From the NCBI RefSeq assembly GCF_003086295.3, contig NC_092038.1, forward strand, positions 128,429,518-128,493,517: DNA of 64,000 nucleotides, given 5' to 3'. The DNA comes from Arachis hypogaea (taxonomy: Eukaryota; Streptophyta; Magnoliopsida; Fabales; Fabaceae). Position numbers and translations under genes: made by a program. Under the pieces are notes generated by a model, which was not told where the DNA came from, did not search any database, and was given only the letters and a program-made list of their open reading frames with translations. Below are positions 1 through 10,112 of the stretch, piece by piece; position 1 is the stretch's first letter, and each line of letters begins with the position of its first letter.

Positions 1-514
1 ATAGAAAAATGGTGATAACTTAATGAAATTTACAAAGAGATGTAGGAAAAGACCTTTATTTATTAGGCAAAAGGTACTTTTTGCTACTAAGGGTTTAAAA
101 ATTGTTGCCCTTTAGTCTCCACTTTGATGCCTCGTTAAAACCCCCTTCAGGAAAACCTTTTTTTGGGAAAAAACCAAGAAGTCGGGAAAAAGAGTACATC
201 AGGGAGTGGAGTTCGCTTTTAACTATAGTACCTTTTCATGTTACAAGCATGCCACGACCTAGGTAGTTCGGTGTCGTTTAAGTCGGTCACCTTGTAGTAG
301 CCTTTTCTTAAGACCTCACTAATTTTGTATGACCCTTTCCAGTTAGCAGCAAGCTTTCCCTCCCCGACTTGTTAACTCCAATTTCGTTTCTGATCAAGAC
401 CAAGTCGTCTGGAGTGAAGCTTCTTTGAATGACTTTCTTGTTGTATCTATTCGTCATCCTTTGCTTTAGCGCTGCTTCTCTTATTTGGGCTTGCTCTCGG
501 ACTTTGGGAAGCAG

Positions 515-1315
515 CTAGAGTTCTTCTTTGTGCCCCTGTACGTTTCTAACTTCATCGTAGAAGCTCACCCTTGGACTTTGCTTGTTAATTTCAACTGGTA
601 TCATGGCTTCTATGCCATAAACAAGTCGGAATGGTGTTTCTCCTGTGGCAAACTGAGGTATGGTCCAATAAGTCCATAATACTTGAGGGAGTTCTTCAGC
701 CCATGCTCCCTTTGCCTCTTGCAACCTTTTCTTCAACCTAGCCAGTATGACTCTGTTGGCTGCCTCGTCTTACCCATTTGCTTGTGGGTGCTCTACCAAG
801 GTGAACTGATACATGATCTTCATACTGGCTACCAGGTTTCTGAAGGTAGAGTCTGTGAACTGAGTTCCATTATCAGTGGTAATAGAGTGGGGTACCCCAT
901 ACCTAGTGATAATGTTCTTGTAAAGGAACTTCCGACTTCTTTGGGCTATGATGGTGGCTAGTGGTTCTGCTTCTATCCACTTCGTGAAGTAGTCTACTCC
1001 CACTATTAGATATTTTACTTGTCCATGCGCTTGGAAAAAGGATCCTAATAGGTCCAATCCCCATTTTGCAAAAGACCATGGAGAAGTTATGCTAATGAGC
1101 TCCTCGGGGGGAGCGACGTGGAAGTTTGCATGCATTTGGCATGGCTGACACTTCTTTACGAATTCATTGGCATCTTTTTGTAAGGTCGGCCAGTAGAACC
1201 CGACTCGTGTCACTTTCCTAGCCAAGGACCTTGCTCCAAGATGGTTCCCACAAATACCATTATGAACCTCTTCTAAGAATTTTGTTGTCCTTAAAGTCGG
1301 AATGCATTTTAACAA
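515..1315 (-). pseudogene. Integrase fragments (zinc-binding and catalytic core)
   Basis: Two adjacent open pieces (770-1315 and 515-736). The first has the HHCC zinc-binding module (HNGICGNHLGARSLA ... CQPCQMH), the first catalytic Asp in WGLDLLGSF, the second in SITTDNGTQF, and reaches EHPQANG, where the catalytic Glu region begins. A stop separates it from the second piece ([23 protein letters not shown]), which is the end of the core. The element is therefore inactivated inside the core. Confidence 0.8.
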
Positions 1316-1334
1316 TGGTGTAGATATCCCTCGT

Positions 1335-2111
1335 TTATAAAAGGATATTTTTTACCAAAGTGTAGTTTTGTGCTTCCATCCGGATCTTCTTGGCCTCTTT
1401 TTCCTCTTCGGGTAGGATGTCGAATTTCAGATATTCGATTAGTGGGTTCATCCACCCGAGGTCCAATCTGGAAACTTCAAGGACGTCTTGTCTGCCCTCT
1501 ATTTTTGCGACAGAGGGTTCTTGCAGAGTTTCTTGGATCAGGCTTCTATTATTTCCCCCTGGCTTGGTACTAGCTAGCTTGGAGAGGGCATCTGCTCTGC
1601 TGTTAAGATCCCGAGTTATGTGTTTGACCTCGGTTTCAGCAAATCGCCTAAGGTACTCAAAGGTTTTGTCTAAGCACCTTTTCATGTTGGGGTCTTTGGC
1701 CTGGTACTCTCCATTAATTTGTGAGGTCACCATCTGGGAGTCGCTGAACACAACTATTTTCGTTGCGCCGACTTCCTCTGCCAGCTTTAACCCTGCAATC
1801 AAGGCTTCATATTCTGCCTGATTGTTAGAAGCCGGGAATTCAAATTTGAGGGAGACTTCTACTTGAGTTTCCTCCTGGTTGATTAGTTTTATGCCTGCAC
1901 CGCTTTCGATTTTGTTGGAGGATCCATCCACGTATAGTTCCCATGTCGTGGAGGCTTCCTCTTGATCACCTGCATATTCTTCCACGAAGTCGGTGAGGCA
2001 TTGGGCCTTGATCGCCGTCCAAGTTTCGTACTTGAGGTCGAATTCGGATAGCTTTATGGCCCATTGAACCATTCTTCCCGCAATATCCATTTTCTGAAGG
2101 ATTTGCTTCAT
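1335..2111 (-). pseudogene. Second (archaeal-type) RNase H and linker to integrase
   Basis: A 258-residue open stretch. Around residues 55-190 it has the order of an RNase HI fold: LYVDGSSN (first Asp), a glutamate in NNQAEYEAL, SDSQMV, and the final NSRADALSKLA with its Asp. This extra domain between the Ty3 RNase H and integrase is diagnostic of the Tat lineage. The C-terminal part (LDLGWMNPLIEYLKFD) is the usual linker leading to integrase. Confidence 0.8.
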
Positions 2112-2123
2112 GGGCTGGTTCGT

Positions 2124-2330
2124 TCAAACTCTTATTGTGTGAGCTTGAAAATATGGCCGTAGCCTTCGAGAGGCTACTATTAAGGCATATGCAAACTTCT
2201 CAAGTTTTTGATACCTTAATTCAGGGTCTTGTAGAACTTTGTTGGTGAAGTATATAGGATACTTCCCGACCTCATCTTCCTCTATTAGGGCTGATGCTAC
2301 AGCTTTGTCGGCTACGGACAAATGCAGCAC
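2124..2330 (-). pseudogene. Ty3-type RNase H fragment
   Basis: A 68-residue piece (MLHLSVADKAVASALIEE...PIYFTNKVLQDPELRYQKLEK) is the connection/RNase H segment that normally follows RT in Ty3/gypsy elements. It is separated from RT by about 260 bp of broken frame. Confidence 0.65.
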
Positions 2331-2592
2331 GAGTTCTTCCCCAACTTTAGGTCGGGTCAGAATGGGAGGTTGGCTTAAAAACCTTTTGAACTCCTGGAAT
2401 GCTTCTTCTCACTCAGGAGTCCATTCGAACTGGCATCATTTTCTTAGTAGGGAGAAGAGTGGTAGGGATCTTAATGCTGATCCTGCCAAAAATCTGGAAA
2501 GGACGGCAAGTCGGCCATTCAGCTGCTAGACCTCCCTTAAACAAGTCGGGCTTTTCATTTCTAGGACTACTTTACACTTGTCAGGATTGGCT

Positions 2593-3135
2593 TCAATCCC
2601 CTTTTGTGTTAACATAAATCCCCTTTGCGGGATTCAATCTCATCCCATGCATTCTAATGGTGGCGAAAACTTGCGAGAGGTCAGCCAAGAGGTCGGTCTC
2701 ATCCTTGTTTTTTATTAGCATGTCGTCTACATAGACTTCCATTATTAGATTCCCAAGGTGAGGAGCAAACACTTTGTTCATCAGCCTTTGATATGTGGCC
2801 CCAACACTTTTCAGCCCAAAAGGTATGACCACATAGCAATAGTTTGCCCTATGCGTGATGAATGATGTTTTTTCCTGATCCGGCTTGTACATCGGGATTT
2901 GGTTGTATCCCGAGTATGCATCCATGAACGACAAGTATTGATACCCAGAGTTAGAGTCTACTAAGGTATCAATGTTTGGTAATGGATATGGGTCTTTGGG
3001 ACACGCCTTATTCAGGTCAGTGTAATCGACGCACATCCTCCACTTGCCGTTTTGCTTTTTGACTAGCACCACATTTGCCAGCCATGCCAGATACTTGACC
3101 TCTTTGATGAAACCGGCTTTTAGGAGGGCTCGCAC
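2593..3135 (-). pseudogene. Reverse transcriptase fragment
   Basis: A 180-residue open stretch carries the conserved RT blocks in order: WRMCVDYTDLNKACPKD, SFMDAYSGYNQI, VIPFGLKSVGATYQRLMN and the catalytic-type YVDDM. The N-terminal fingers are cut off by a stop upstream of residue 1 and the thumb is lost in another frame. It belongs to the Tat-type element, between protease and RNase H. Confidence 0.85.
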
Positions 3136-3416
3136 TTGCTATTCCACCACTTGGGCTCGTTCAGGTTTGAGCTTCTGTCTTCTTTGCTGAACAAGTCACG
3201 ATCCAGAGTATACTAATAGAGTGATAGTTTATGTGACATGAGTTTAGGATCTATTCCTGGCATGTCGGAGACTTTCCAGGCGAAGAGGTCGGAATTCTAT
3301 TGTAGGAGCCTTATAAGCTTCTGTTTCAAATCTTCTTTCAGGCTGGCTCCTATGTTGGTATTTTTTCCTTCCTCTTTTCTGACCTGTACCTCTTTAATTT
3401 TTCCTCCGGGCTGTAG

Positions 3417-4199
3417 TCACAATTCTTCCTTAGCTCGGACTCCTCCTAGCTCGATGGTGTGCACCTCCTTGCCCTTTCCTCTCAGGTTTAAGCTTTCATT
3501 GTAGCATTTTCTTGCCAGATTTTTATCTCCCTTGATGGTTATTATTCTCTCTAGTGTTGGAAATTTCATGCAAAGGTGTGGGGTGGACACCACTGCTCCG
3601 AGGCGATTTAGGGTTGTCCAGCCTATTAGAGCATTATATGCAGAATCTATGTCGACGACTATGAAGTCGATGCTCAGAGTTTTGGACTTTACCCCTTTCC
3701 TGAAAGTTGTGTGTATGGGTATGAATTCTGGTGGCTTTATTGGTGTATCACCTAGCCCATATAGAGTATCGGGATAAGCTCTTAGCTCCTTTTCGTCCAA
3801 CCCCAGCTTATCAAATGCCAGTTTGAACAGGATGTCAGCTAAGCTTCCCTGATCCACCAGGGTTCTGTGAAGATGGAAATTGGCAAGGATCATGGTTATC
3901 ACCACTGGGTCGTCATATCCAGGAATGACACCTTGCCCATCTTCTTTAGTGAAAGAGATGGTTGGGAGGTCGGGTGCTTCGTTTTTGACCTGGTAGATTT
4001 CCTTCAAATGCCTCTTGCGAGATGACTTTGTGAGTCTGCCTCCCCCGAATCCTCCCGAGATCACATGTATATGTCTTTCCGGGGTTTGTGGTGGTGGGTC
4101 TCTTCGGTCCTCGTCATCTCGCTTCCTCTTAGCATGATGGTCCGACCTTTCCATAAGATATCTATGCAGCCGACCTTCTCTGGCCAGCTTTTCTATCAC
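3417..4199 (-). pseudogene. gag C-terminus and aspartic protease fragment
   Basis: A 260-residue open stretch starts with a basic gag tail (RSDHHAKRKRDDEDRRD) and runs into a retropepsin-like domain. The active-site-like segment is LVDQGSLADIL near residue 115, where related elements usually have a D-G/Q-G-S motif. The flap and hydrophobic core follow (YNALIGWTTLNRLGAV). It is interrupted before the reverse transcriptase. Non-functional in this context because gag and pol are not joined. Confidence 0.7.
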
Positions 4200-4615
4200 A
4201 TTTTTGATGTTGTAACAATCATTTGTGGAGTGACCATATAGTTTATGATACTCACAGTAGTCGCCACGACTCCCCCCTTTTTATTTTTGATGGGCCTAAG
4301 GGGAGGTAGTCTTTCAGTATGGCAAATTTTCCTGTAGACATCAATTAGGGAAACTCGTAGAGGGGTATAGGAGTGATATCTCCTAGGCCTTTCAGGGCTG
4401 ACTTTCTCTTTTTTCTTGGGCTCTCTCTCTTTCTCTTTTGATGAGTGAGAGTGCCCAGGTCACCAGCTTGGCTCTCGAAGCCTGGTGTTTTCCTTCATGT
4501 TGATGTACTTCTCAGCCCTTTCCTGTACATCACTCAAAGAAGTCGGGTGCCTTTTTGAGATGGACTGGGAGAAGGGGCCTTCTCGGAGTCCATTTACCAG
4601 GCCCATAATCACTGC

Positions 4616-4915
4616 CTATGTGGGCAGGTCTTGAATCTCCAAACATGCTTTGTTGAACCTTTCCATGTAGTTATTCAAAGGTTCTCCGACCTCCTGTTTT
4701 ACTCTCATGAGGCTCGGTGCGTGCTTCACTTTATCCTTCTGGATGGAGAATTGCATAAGGAACTTACGCGAGAGGTCGTCGAAGCTAGTGACCAAATTTG
4801 GAGGGAGACTATCGAACCACTTCATCGCTACTTTCGTCAAGGTTGTCACAAAAGCCTTGTAGCGAGTAGCATCAGAGACGTCAGCTAGGTACATCCGACT
4901 TTTGAAATTGCTCAA
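4616..4915 (-). pseudogene. gag fragment (retrotransposon gag domain)
   Basis: A 99-residue open stretch contains the core of a plant Ty3 gag domain: a segment with AMKWFDSLPP, followed by FDDLSRKFLMQFS and ending with EPLNNYMERFNKACLEI. These tryptophan/leucine landmarks are typical of capsid. It ends at a stop where a complete gag would continue. Just downstream (about 4193-4270, minus strand) lies a CCHC-like stretch with YCEYHKLYGHSTNDC in the frame of the next fragment, so gag was once continuous from here. Confidence 0.75.
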
Positions 4916-5441
4916 ATGATACTTTGGATCTGTAATTCTGTCTTAGTGATCCATATTAGGGCTTTTAAAGTTCCTTGGAACTTTTGCCCTCATTATGTCC
5001 TTGCTGAACGGATCTTCTCCTCCTAGAGAAGAGTCTTCTCAGTCGTTGCGAGAACTTTGACTTTTGAGAGCGGATTCTAATCTCAGGAGCTTTTCCTCAA
5101 ACTCCTTTCGTCGTTTGATCTCATTCCTCAAATTCCTTTTCGCCTCTCGCTGTCACTCTAATTCTTGTTCCAACTGCTCCAGTCGTCCCTAGTGGCCATG
5201 GAACAATCCCATGAAGTCAGTTGCATGGGATTGTCCTTTTTTTTCTGATTCATGCCCCTCAGAGGAGTTTTTCTTTGGGTCATTCACCCCTGAGGTTCTT
5301 TCTTTGTGCTAATTAGTCACCCCTTGGTGAGTGACTATTCCTCTATCGTTATTACTAGCGTCCTGATTCTCTTACTCAGAGTTAGACGCTGTGTTTCCAT
5401 CCTTGTTGAAATCGTCTGTCATTACTGCTTGATCTCTTGGG

Positions 5442-5459
5442 TCCCCGGTAATGGCGCCA
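5442..5459 (-). other. Primer-binding site of the Tat-type element
   Basis: The minus strand reads TGGCGCCATTACCGGGGA one base inside the LTR. This matches the general form of primer-binding sites in Tat/Athila elements, which are reported to pair with the 3' end of tRNA-Asp; I take the tRNA identity from the literature, not from this sequence. Confidence 0.65.
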
Positions 5460-5460
5460 A

Positions 5461-5996
5461 TGTTACGATGGGCAACCGGAGATTAATGGGCTGAACTGGT
5501 AAGGTAGGTCCAATCGTCTGCTGGAGGAGGTCTCTGACTTGATTCGCGTCAGGGAGCCGCCGTCCGACTTGTATGTATGAAAGAATAGGGGGTGGTACCT
5601 GCAAGGACACTCTGGTGCCTAAGTCAGCAAAGGGCTTTACAGGTTTATAGAGCATTGGAACTTAGAGATACTTGAGAGTTGTCAGTGTATTTATAGTGAT
5701 GAACCAATAATTACCGTTAGAGCAGTTTTACCTTTTAAGAAGGATAACCGTCCCTTTATTTTAGGAAAGTTGAGATATGACTTCTAGAAGTGGGCCGAGA
5801 GATTTTAGGGGCAGTTACTTATTTGAATAAATGTTATCTGTCAGTTATCTTTCAGGCCCGACTTCTCAGAAGCGAAGTACGCGTAGAGTCCGACCTCTTT
5901 GAAGGAAGTCGATTGTCAGCGAAGGCTAATTCTTTGTATTGAGCCTTCTTAGCTTATTTAGACTTGAATCTTAATGTTTAGGTTAAGGTATGAACA
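5461..5996 (-). repeat. 5' LTR of the Tat-type element
   Basis: Bounded on the plus strand by TGTTACG at 5461 and ...TGAACA at 5996, giving TG...CA ends in both readings. The inner boundary is supported by the adjoining primer-binding site. The outer boundary is inferred from the end motif and from the start of an unrelated inverted-repeat element right after it. The mate LTR is outside the window, so the length (about 536 bp) is not confirmed. Confidence 0.6.
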
Positions 5997-5997
5997 A

Positions 5998-6363
5998 ATT
6001 TAATTACATGAGTAATATAATCTTTTAAATCAATCTCCAAAAAGTTTTTAGTTAGACAAATTAATTGGTTAATAACTTTTACTTATCAAATTAGTTTTTA
6101 ATATTTTATTTCGTTAGATAGATAAATTCTCACATCAAATTATGTCTATATAAAAAATATATAAATTAAAAAATTCTTAAAAATTATTGTGTCTTTTAAT
6201 TAATTTGTCTAATTTTTTACCTAAATTTAACGTAGAAATTAATATATCTAACGAAATAAAATATTAAAAACTAATTTGATAAGTAAAAGTTATTAACAAT
6301 TAATTTGTCTAACTAAAAATTTTTTGGAGATTGATTTAAAAAATTATATTACTCATGTAATTA
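5998..6363. mobile_element. Foldback/MITE-like element with about 120-bp inverted arms
   Basis: The left arm (about 5998-6125) and right arm (about 6240-6363) are inverted copies of each other with few mismatches. They share, for example, AATTACATGAGTAATATAAT at the tips and CGTTAGATA at the inner ends. The spacer is about 115 bp and AT-rich. There are no coding sequences. The left tip starts directly at the outer end of the Tat-type LTR. The target duplication is unclear because the tips are AT-rich. Confidence 0.65.
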
Positions 6364-7612
6364 TATTCTTCATTCATATTTAGAATTCGAAGAAACAAAT
6401 TAGTATCTTCAAACCTTAAGACTATAGTTTGTGTTTTGAAATTGAAATTTTAACGGTCACATAAATTTCATAGATTATGGTCTATAAACATCTTACAAAG
6501 TAATATATAAAAACTAATGATTATTAAACTACACTGACATGTAAATTACATTTGTCATATTATCATTTCTATTTCAATCACCAAAATATTTGATAACAAA
6601 AAAATAGTAACGATCAAAATTTTTTATTTAATATTTATTAATTATTATAATAATTATAATTAATAAATACTAAATAAATTTTTTTATCTTTTTAGTATTA
6701 TTAGTGTTTTGGCAAGAATACTCCTTTCGAGTTATATGTCGGCCTCGCGTCACAGCCTCACGTTAATCCTAAGACACTTTGTAGCCTAAATTGAACTAGA
6801 AGTATCCTCGTGAATTCGAAAATATAGTACCGGTAAAAAATACTTCGACGCCCAAATTAATAAAAAAGATCTCTTAAAAATAATAACGAGTATATAATTA
6901 GAATATTGTTTTATGGTGTGTTGTTGTGGGGTTGAATTTCTTCTTGTTATATTGTCGGTACCGTGCTTGATTTATAGCTCGGTTAATATTGAAATAGTCG
7001 TTGATTTTATCCGAGATCTTTGCGACCGATCTCGTGGCAAGATTACAAGGAGTATTCCGTTAAAATAGAGCCGTTTTTATAATAAGTTGTGTCGAAATAT
7101 AACTTGGTTTTATCTATAAAGTGTGGTACAATAGTACAACTAGTATATCTTTTTATTTGACATTTTTTAAATTGAATTACTTTCTATTATGGATTATTCG
7201 TTTTTAGTATTTGGTATTGAAATTTATTGATTCAATTTTAATTGTTTTATGCAGTTTTTATTAAAAAGAAAAAAAAAGAATGAATTCTATTAAAAATGAG
7301 TGTAAAAAAGATAAAAAAAATATCAATATTGTTACTTAAAAAAAGGATAACAAAAAGTACCATAGGTAATAATTCTTAAATTGATAAAAAATATAAAAAA
7401 TAAAAAAAGAAAATAAAAAATATTAGCTTATATTCTTATATTTTGTGTTCAAAGTAAAAAAAATTAAAATCTCTAAAATTGTAGTGTGAGTAGTACAACA
7501 AATATTGTATTCAATCTTTTTTTAAATTTAAATTAACATATTGTTTTTTTATTACTACTATTTCAATTTTCTTAAATTTAACTTCAGTCCACTTACGTCC
7601 AAGTATGCAGCA
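6364..7612. other. AT-rich intergenic stretch
   Basis: No gene is seen. About 6577-6713 is a near-palindrome (arms around TTTATTTAATATTTATTAAT and its inverse) that looks like a small MITE. 6720-7130 is less AT-rich with no recognisable coding signal and could be an old transposon remnant. Confidence 0.5.
6577..6713. mobile_element. Small palindromic MITE-like element
   Basis: The left half (ACCAAAATATTTGATAA... TTTATTTAATATTTATT) and the inverse of the right half (GCCAAAACACTAATAAT... TTTATTTAGTATTTATT) align over about 60 bp, so the whole segment can fold into one hairpin. No coding potential. Superfamily not determined. Confidence 0.45.
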
Positions 7613-8165
7613 TGTCACGGCCTTGGACACACTCCAACGCTACCGTGCCGGCACTCGGACTTACTCAACCTCTTGAGCTAAGACCAAGTCAGCCTAACCC
7701 TCAATACTTAGCAAGAAAGCTAAGAACACAAGAGAACACAAGAGAAAGGAAGCTTTGGTGGAAAGAACACTTTATTACTCAAGTGTTGGTTACAAATGAT
7801 TCACACACACCCAAACTCTAACTCTTACCCCTATTTATAGCCATCCACCTCCTCAATGGATGGTTAGGATTAAATCTAATCAACGGTCCAGATTAATCAT
7901 CCAGAACCTTCTTTACAAATATCTATCCTACCACAACTCTCTAAATGTTTCTAGATTATTCCATACCACTCTTTATACTTCTATATACATCTACACTCTT
8001 CTAGAATATTCCATGATCTTCTAAAGTCTTCTAGAACCTTCTAGAGTATTCCAGAACCTTCTAGGACATTCTAGAACGTTCCGGAACCATCTAGAGTATT
8101 CTCAAACACTCCAGAAAACTATACAAACACTGTTAAATATAACCTTCTAAAAATTTACCGTGACA
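7613..8165 (-). repeat. 3' LTR of the chromovirus
   Basis: The plus strand starts TGTCACGG and ends CCGTGACA, a perfect 8-bp terminal inverted repeat. It contains a TATA-like TATAAATA on the minus strand (7832-7839) and, upstream of it in element sense, the heat-shock-element run at 7999-8086. Confidence 0.95.
7999..8086. promoter_or_regulatory. Run of 18 in-phase heat-shock half-sites in the LTR U3 (3' LTR copy)
   Basis: Reading the plus strand in 5-bp steps from 7999, TTC occurs at every tenth base nine times in a row (7999 to 8079). The alternate units are GAA at 8004, 8034, 8054, 8074 and 8084, and near-matches TGA, AAG, GAG and GGA at the other four. This is the inverted nTTCnnGAAn arrangement that trimeric heat-shock factors bind. 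It lies about 160-250 bp upstream of the minus-strand TATA box. Confidence 0.8.
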
Positions 8166-8178
8166 TTCTCCCCCACCT
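8166..8178 (-). other. Polypurine tract of the chromovirus
   Basis: The minus strand reads AGGTGGGGGAGAA directly before the 3' LTR, the expected site for plus-strand DNA priming. It overlaps the stop codon of the pol-like frame (8177-8179). Confidence 0.85.
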
Positions 8179-10111
8179 AATGCGCAGACGTCCTCGTCGC
8201 GTTCTGTTCATGATAGCGCTCTAGGTGTTCTTGGAATTGCCACAGATCTTCACGAGCTTCCCAACTAGCTTCAGTTATCGGGAGCTCTTTCCACTTGATC
8301 AAATATTGAATACTTGGTGGCACTCCTCTTCGTCGCACGATGCGATTAGCTAAGATCTCTTCGATTTCTTTATCAAATGATCTAATTACCACAGGCGGAG
8401 CACGACTTGAGTCACCTCTACTCGGTTCGTCTTGGTCTCCATGATATGGTTTAAGCATACTCACATGGAAGACCGGGTGAATCTTCATAGAGGGAGGAAG
8501 TTGTACTTTGTAAGCAACCTCCCCAACACGTCCAATGATCTCAAATGGCCCTTCGTATTTGCGGATTAAGCCCTTATGAACCTTGCGAAAGGCTTTGAAT
8601 TGTTGTGGAAGAAGTTTGATCATTACCTTGTCTCCCACTTGATAGCTTGCATGCCTCCTCTTCTTATCTGCCCATTTTTTCATCCTCTTGGCAGCTTTGT
8701 CGAGGTAAGAACGAGTGACATCTGCTTGTTCTTCCCATGACTTAATCATATGATAAGCTCCAGGGCTCTTCCCTGAATAAGAGGAAGAAAGAGAGTGAGG
8801 TGTAAGCGGCTGTTGTCCAGTCACAATCTCGAATGGGCTCTTCCCTGTAGACTCACTCCTTTGCAGATTGTATGAGAATTGAGCAATGTCTAGGAGTTTT
8901 GTCCAATCCTTCTGATTAGCGCTTACAAAATGCCTTAAGTAACACTCGAGTAACGCATTCACTCTCTCAGTCTGCCCATCGGTTTGAGGATGGAAGCTTG
9001 TTGAGAAATGAAGCTCCGACCCAAGGAGTTTGAACAGCTCTGTCCATAGTCGTCCTGTGAAGCGTGGATCTCGATCACTAATGATGCTCTTAGGTAATCC
9101 CCAGTACTTCACCACATTCTTGAAGAATAGTCGTGCTGCTTCCTCTGCAGTGCAGTCAGTAGGGGCAGGTATAAAGGTAGCATACTTCGAAAATCGATCC
9201 ACTACCACGAGAATAGATCCAAACCCCTCGGACTTCGGTAAGGCAGAGATGAAATCTAGAGAGACACTTTCCCACGGTCGCTCTGATGGAGGCAGAGGTT
9301 CCAACAACCCGCTTGGTGTCTTATTTTCAATCTTATCTTGTTGGCACACAAGACAAGTCTTCACATAGATCTCCACTTCATCTCTCATTTGAGGCCAATA
9401 ATAAGAAGATTCAATGAGTGCTAAGGTCCTTCGCTGACCTTGGTGACCAGCCCACTTGGTGTCGTGGCATTCTCTTACCAACTTCCTTCTCAGATTTTCC
9501 CATTTAGGAACGTATAGTCTTCTCCCTTTTGTGTAGAGAAGGTCGTTTTCTAACCAAAATCTTTTGGTCTTACCTTCTCTAGCCAACTCCACCAACTTCT
9601 TGGCTAATGGATCGTGATGCAACCCTTCCTTGATGGTATGCACAATATCTCCTTCAACCATAGAAATGGCCCCCATCCTGTATGGTTTTAAGATAGGCGG
9701 TTTTGCTCCTAACTCCAATTCAATGTTGTCATCCATCTTTCTTCTAGGTGGTAACTGCTTTGGCAACTCGAGAGGTATCACATCCTTATTTTCTTCAAGG
9801 ACTTCCTTGATTTTATAGGGAACATCTTCTCCTTTGGCTGTTGACTCCTCTTGTAGTAAAGCCAAAGACATCATCTCCTCCTTCTTGAAACCTTTCTTGA
9901 GTTGCATGGTCGAGAGCATCGGGATTCTTCCCGCCTTTGAGATTGTAGGGACCATGCATGGAGACCCTTTCTCCATGACGCATACTACGTCGTAGTATGG
10001 CATAGGTATTATATTTGCTTTCCTTTGCAAATCGAGTCCGATGACTATTTTAAAATCGTCCATGGGTGCTACTGAGAAATCCACAAGGCCCTTCCAAGAA
10101 CCAAGAGTCAT
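8177..10111 (-). CDS. Pol-like protein lacking RT/RNase H: protease tail, integrase, chromodomain
   Basis: 644 residues without a stop. Residues 1-145 are the protease end and pre-RT linker (MDDFKIVIGLDL; LPPRRKMDDNIELELGAKPP). At about residue 145 the text jumps to the pre-integrase region (VEGDIVHTIKEGLHHDPLAKKLVELA), so roughly 400 residues of RT and RNase H normally found here are absent. Integrase follows with HHCC zinc binding (ECHDTKWAGHQG; CLVCQQ) and the catalytic D, D and E in SLDFIS, ISDRDPRF and DGQTERVN. The C-terminal 60 residues are a chromodomain (IQYLIKWKELPITEASWE). The nearest ATG is assumed as the start, but it is probably an internal codon of the ancestral gag-pol frame. 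Confidence 0.88.
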   Translation of the reverse strand: MTLGSWKGLVDFSVAPMDDFKIVIGLDLQRKANIIPMPYYDVVCVMEKGSPCMVPTISKAGRIPMLSTMQLKKGFKKEEMMSLALLQEESTAKGEDVPYKIKEVLEENKDVIPLELPKQLPPRRKMDDNIELELGAKPPILKPYRMGAISMVEGDIVHTIKEGLHHDPLAKKLVELAREGKTKRFWLENDLLYTKGRRLYVPKWENLRRKLVRECHDTKWAGHQGQRRTLALIESSYYWPQMRDEVEIYVKTCLVCQQDKIENKTPSGLLEPLPPSERPWESVSLDFISALPKSEGFGSILVVVDRFSKYATFIPAPTDCTAEEAARLFFKNVVKYWGLPKSIISDRDPRFTGRLWTELFKLLGSELHFSTSFHPQTDGQTERVNALLECYLRHFVSANQKDWTKLLDIAQFSYNLQRSESTGKSPFEIVTGQQPLTPHSLSSSYSGKSPGAYHMIKSWEEQADVTRSYLDKAAKRMKKWADKKRRHASYQVGDKVMIKLLPQQFKAFRKVHKGLIRKYEGPFEIIGRVGEVAYKVQLPPSMKIHPVFHVSMLKPYHGDQDEPSRGDSSRAPPVVIRSFDKEIEEILANRIVRRRGVPPSIQYLIKWKELPITEASWEAREDLWQFQEHLERYHEQNATRTSAH

Positions 10112-10112
10112 C

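Larger units (their letters stand above)
1..5996 (-). mobile_element. Decayed Ty3/gypsy retrotransposon, Tat type (5' LTR to integrase; 3' end outside window)
   Basis: Reading the minus strand from the right: an LTR (5461-5996), a primer-binding-site-like stretch, gag pieces, aspartic protease, reverse transcriptase, RNase H, a second RNase H and integrase, running off the left edge. The second RNase H ('archaeal' type) placed before integrase is the known hallmark of the Tat/Ogre/Retand group. The coding region is broken into many pieces by stops and frameshifts, so this copy is dead. Positions 1 to about 500 hold the end of the integrase region and 3' non-coding sequence. The 3' LTR and left target duplication cannot be seen. 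Confidence 0.85.

Noticed and set aside
5422..5655. A 77-residue frame across the Tat-type LTR and primer-binding site
   Set aside because: It spans non-coding retrotransposon signals, so it is a chance frame.
7612..7821. A 69-residue frame in the chromovirus LTR, repeated in the other LTR
   Set aside because: LTR sequence read on the wrong strand; no coding evidence.
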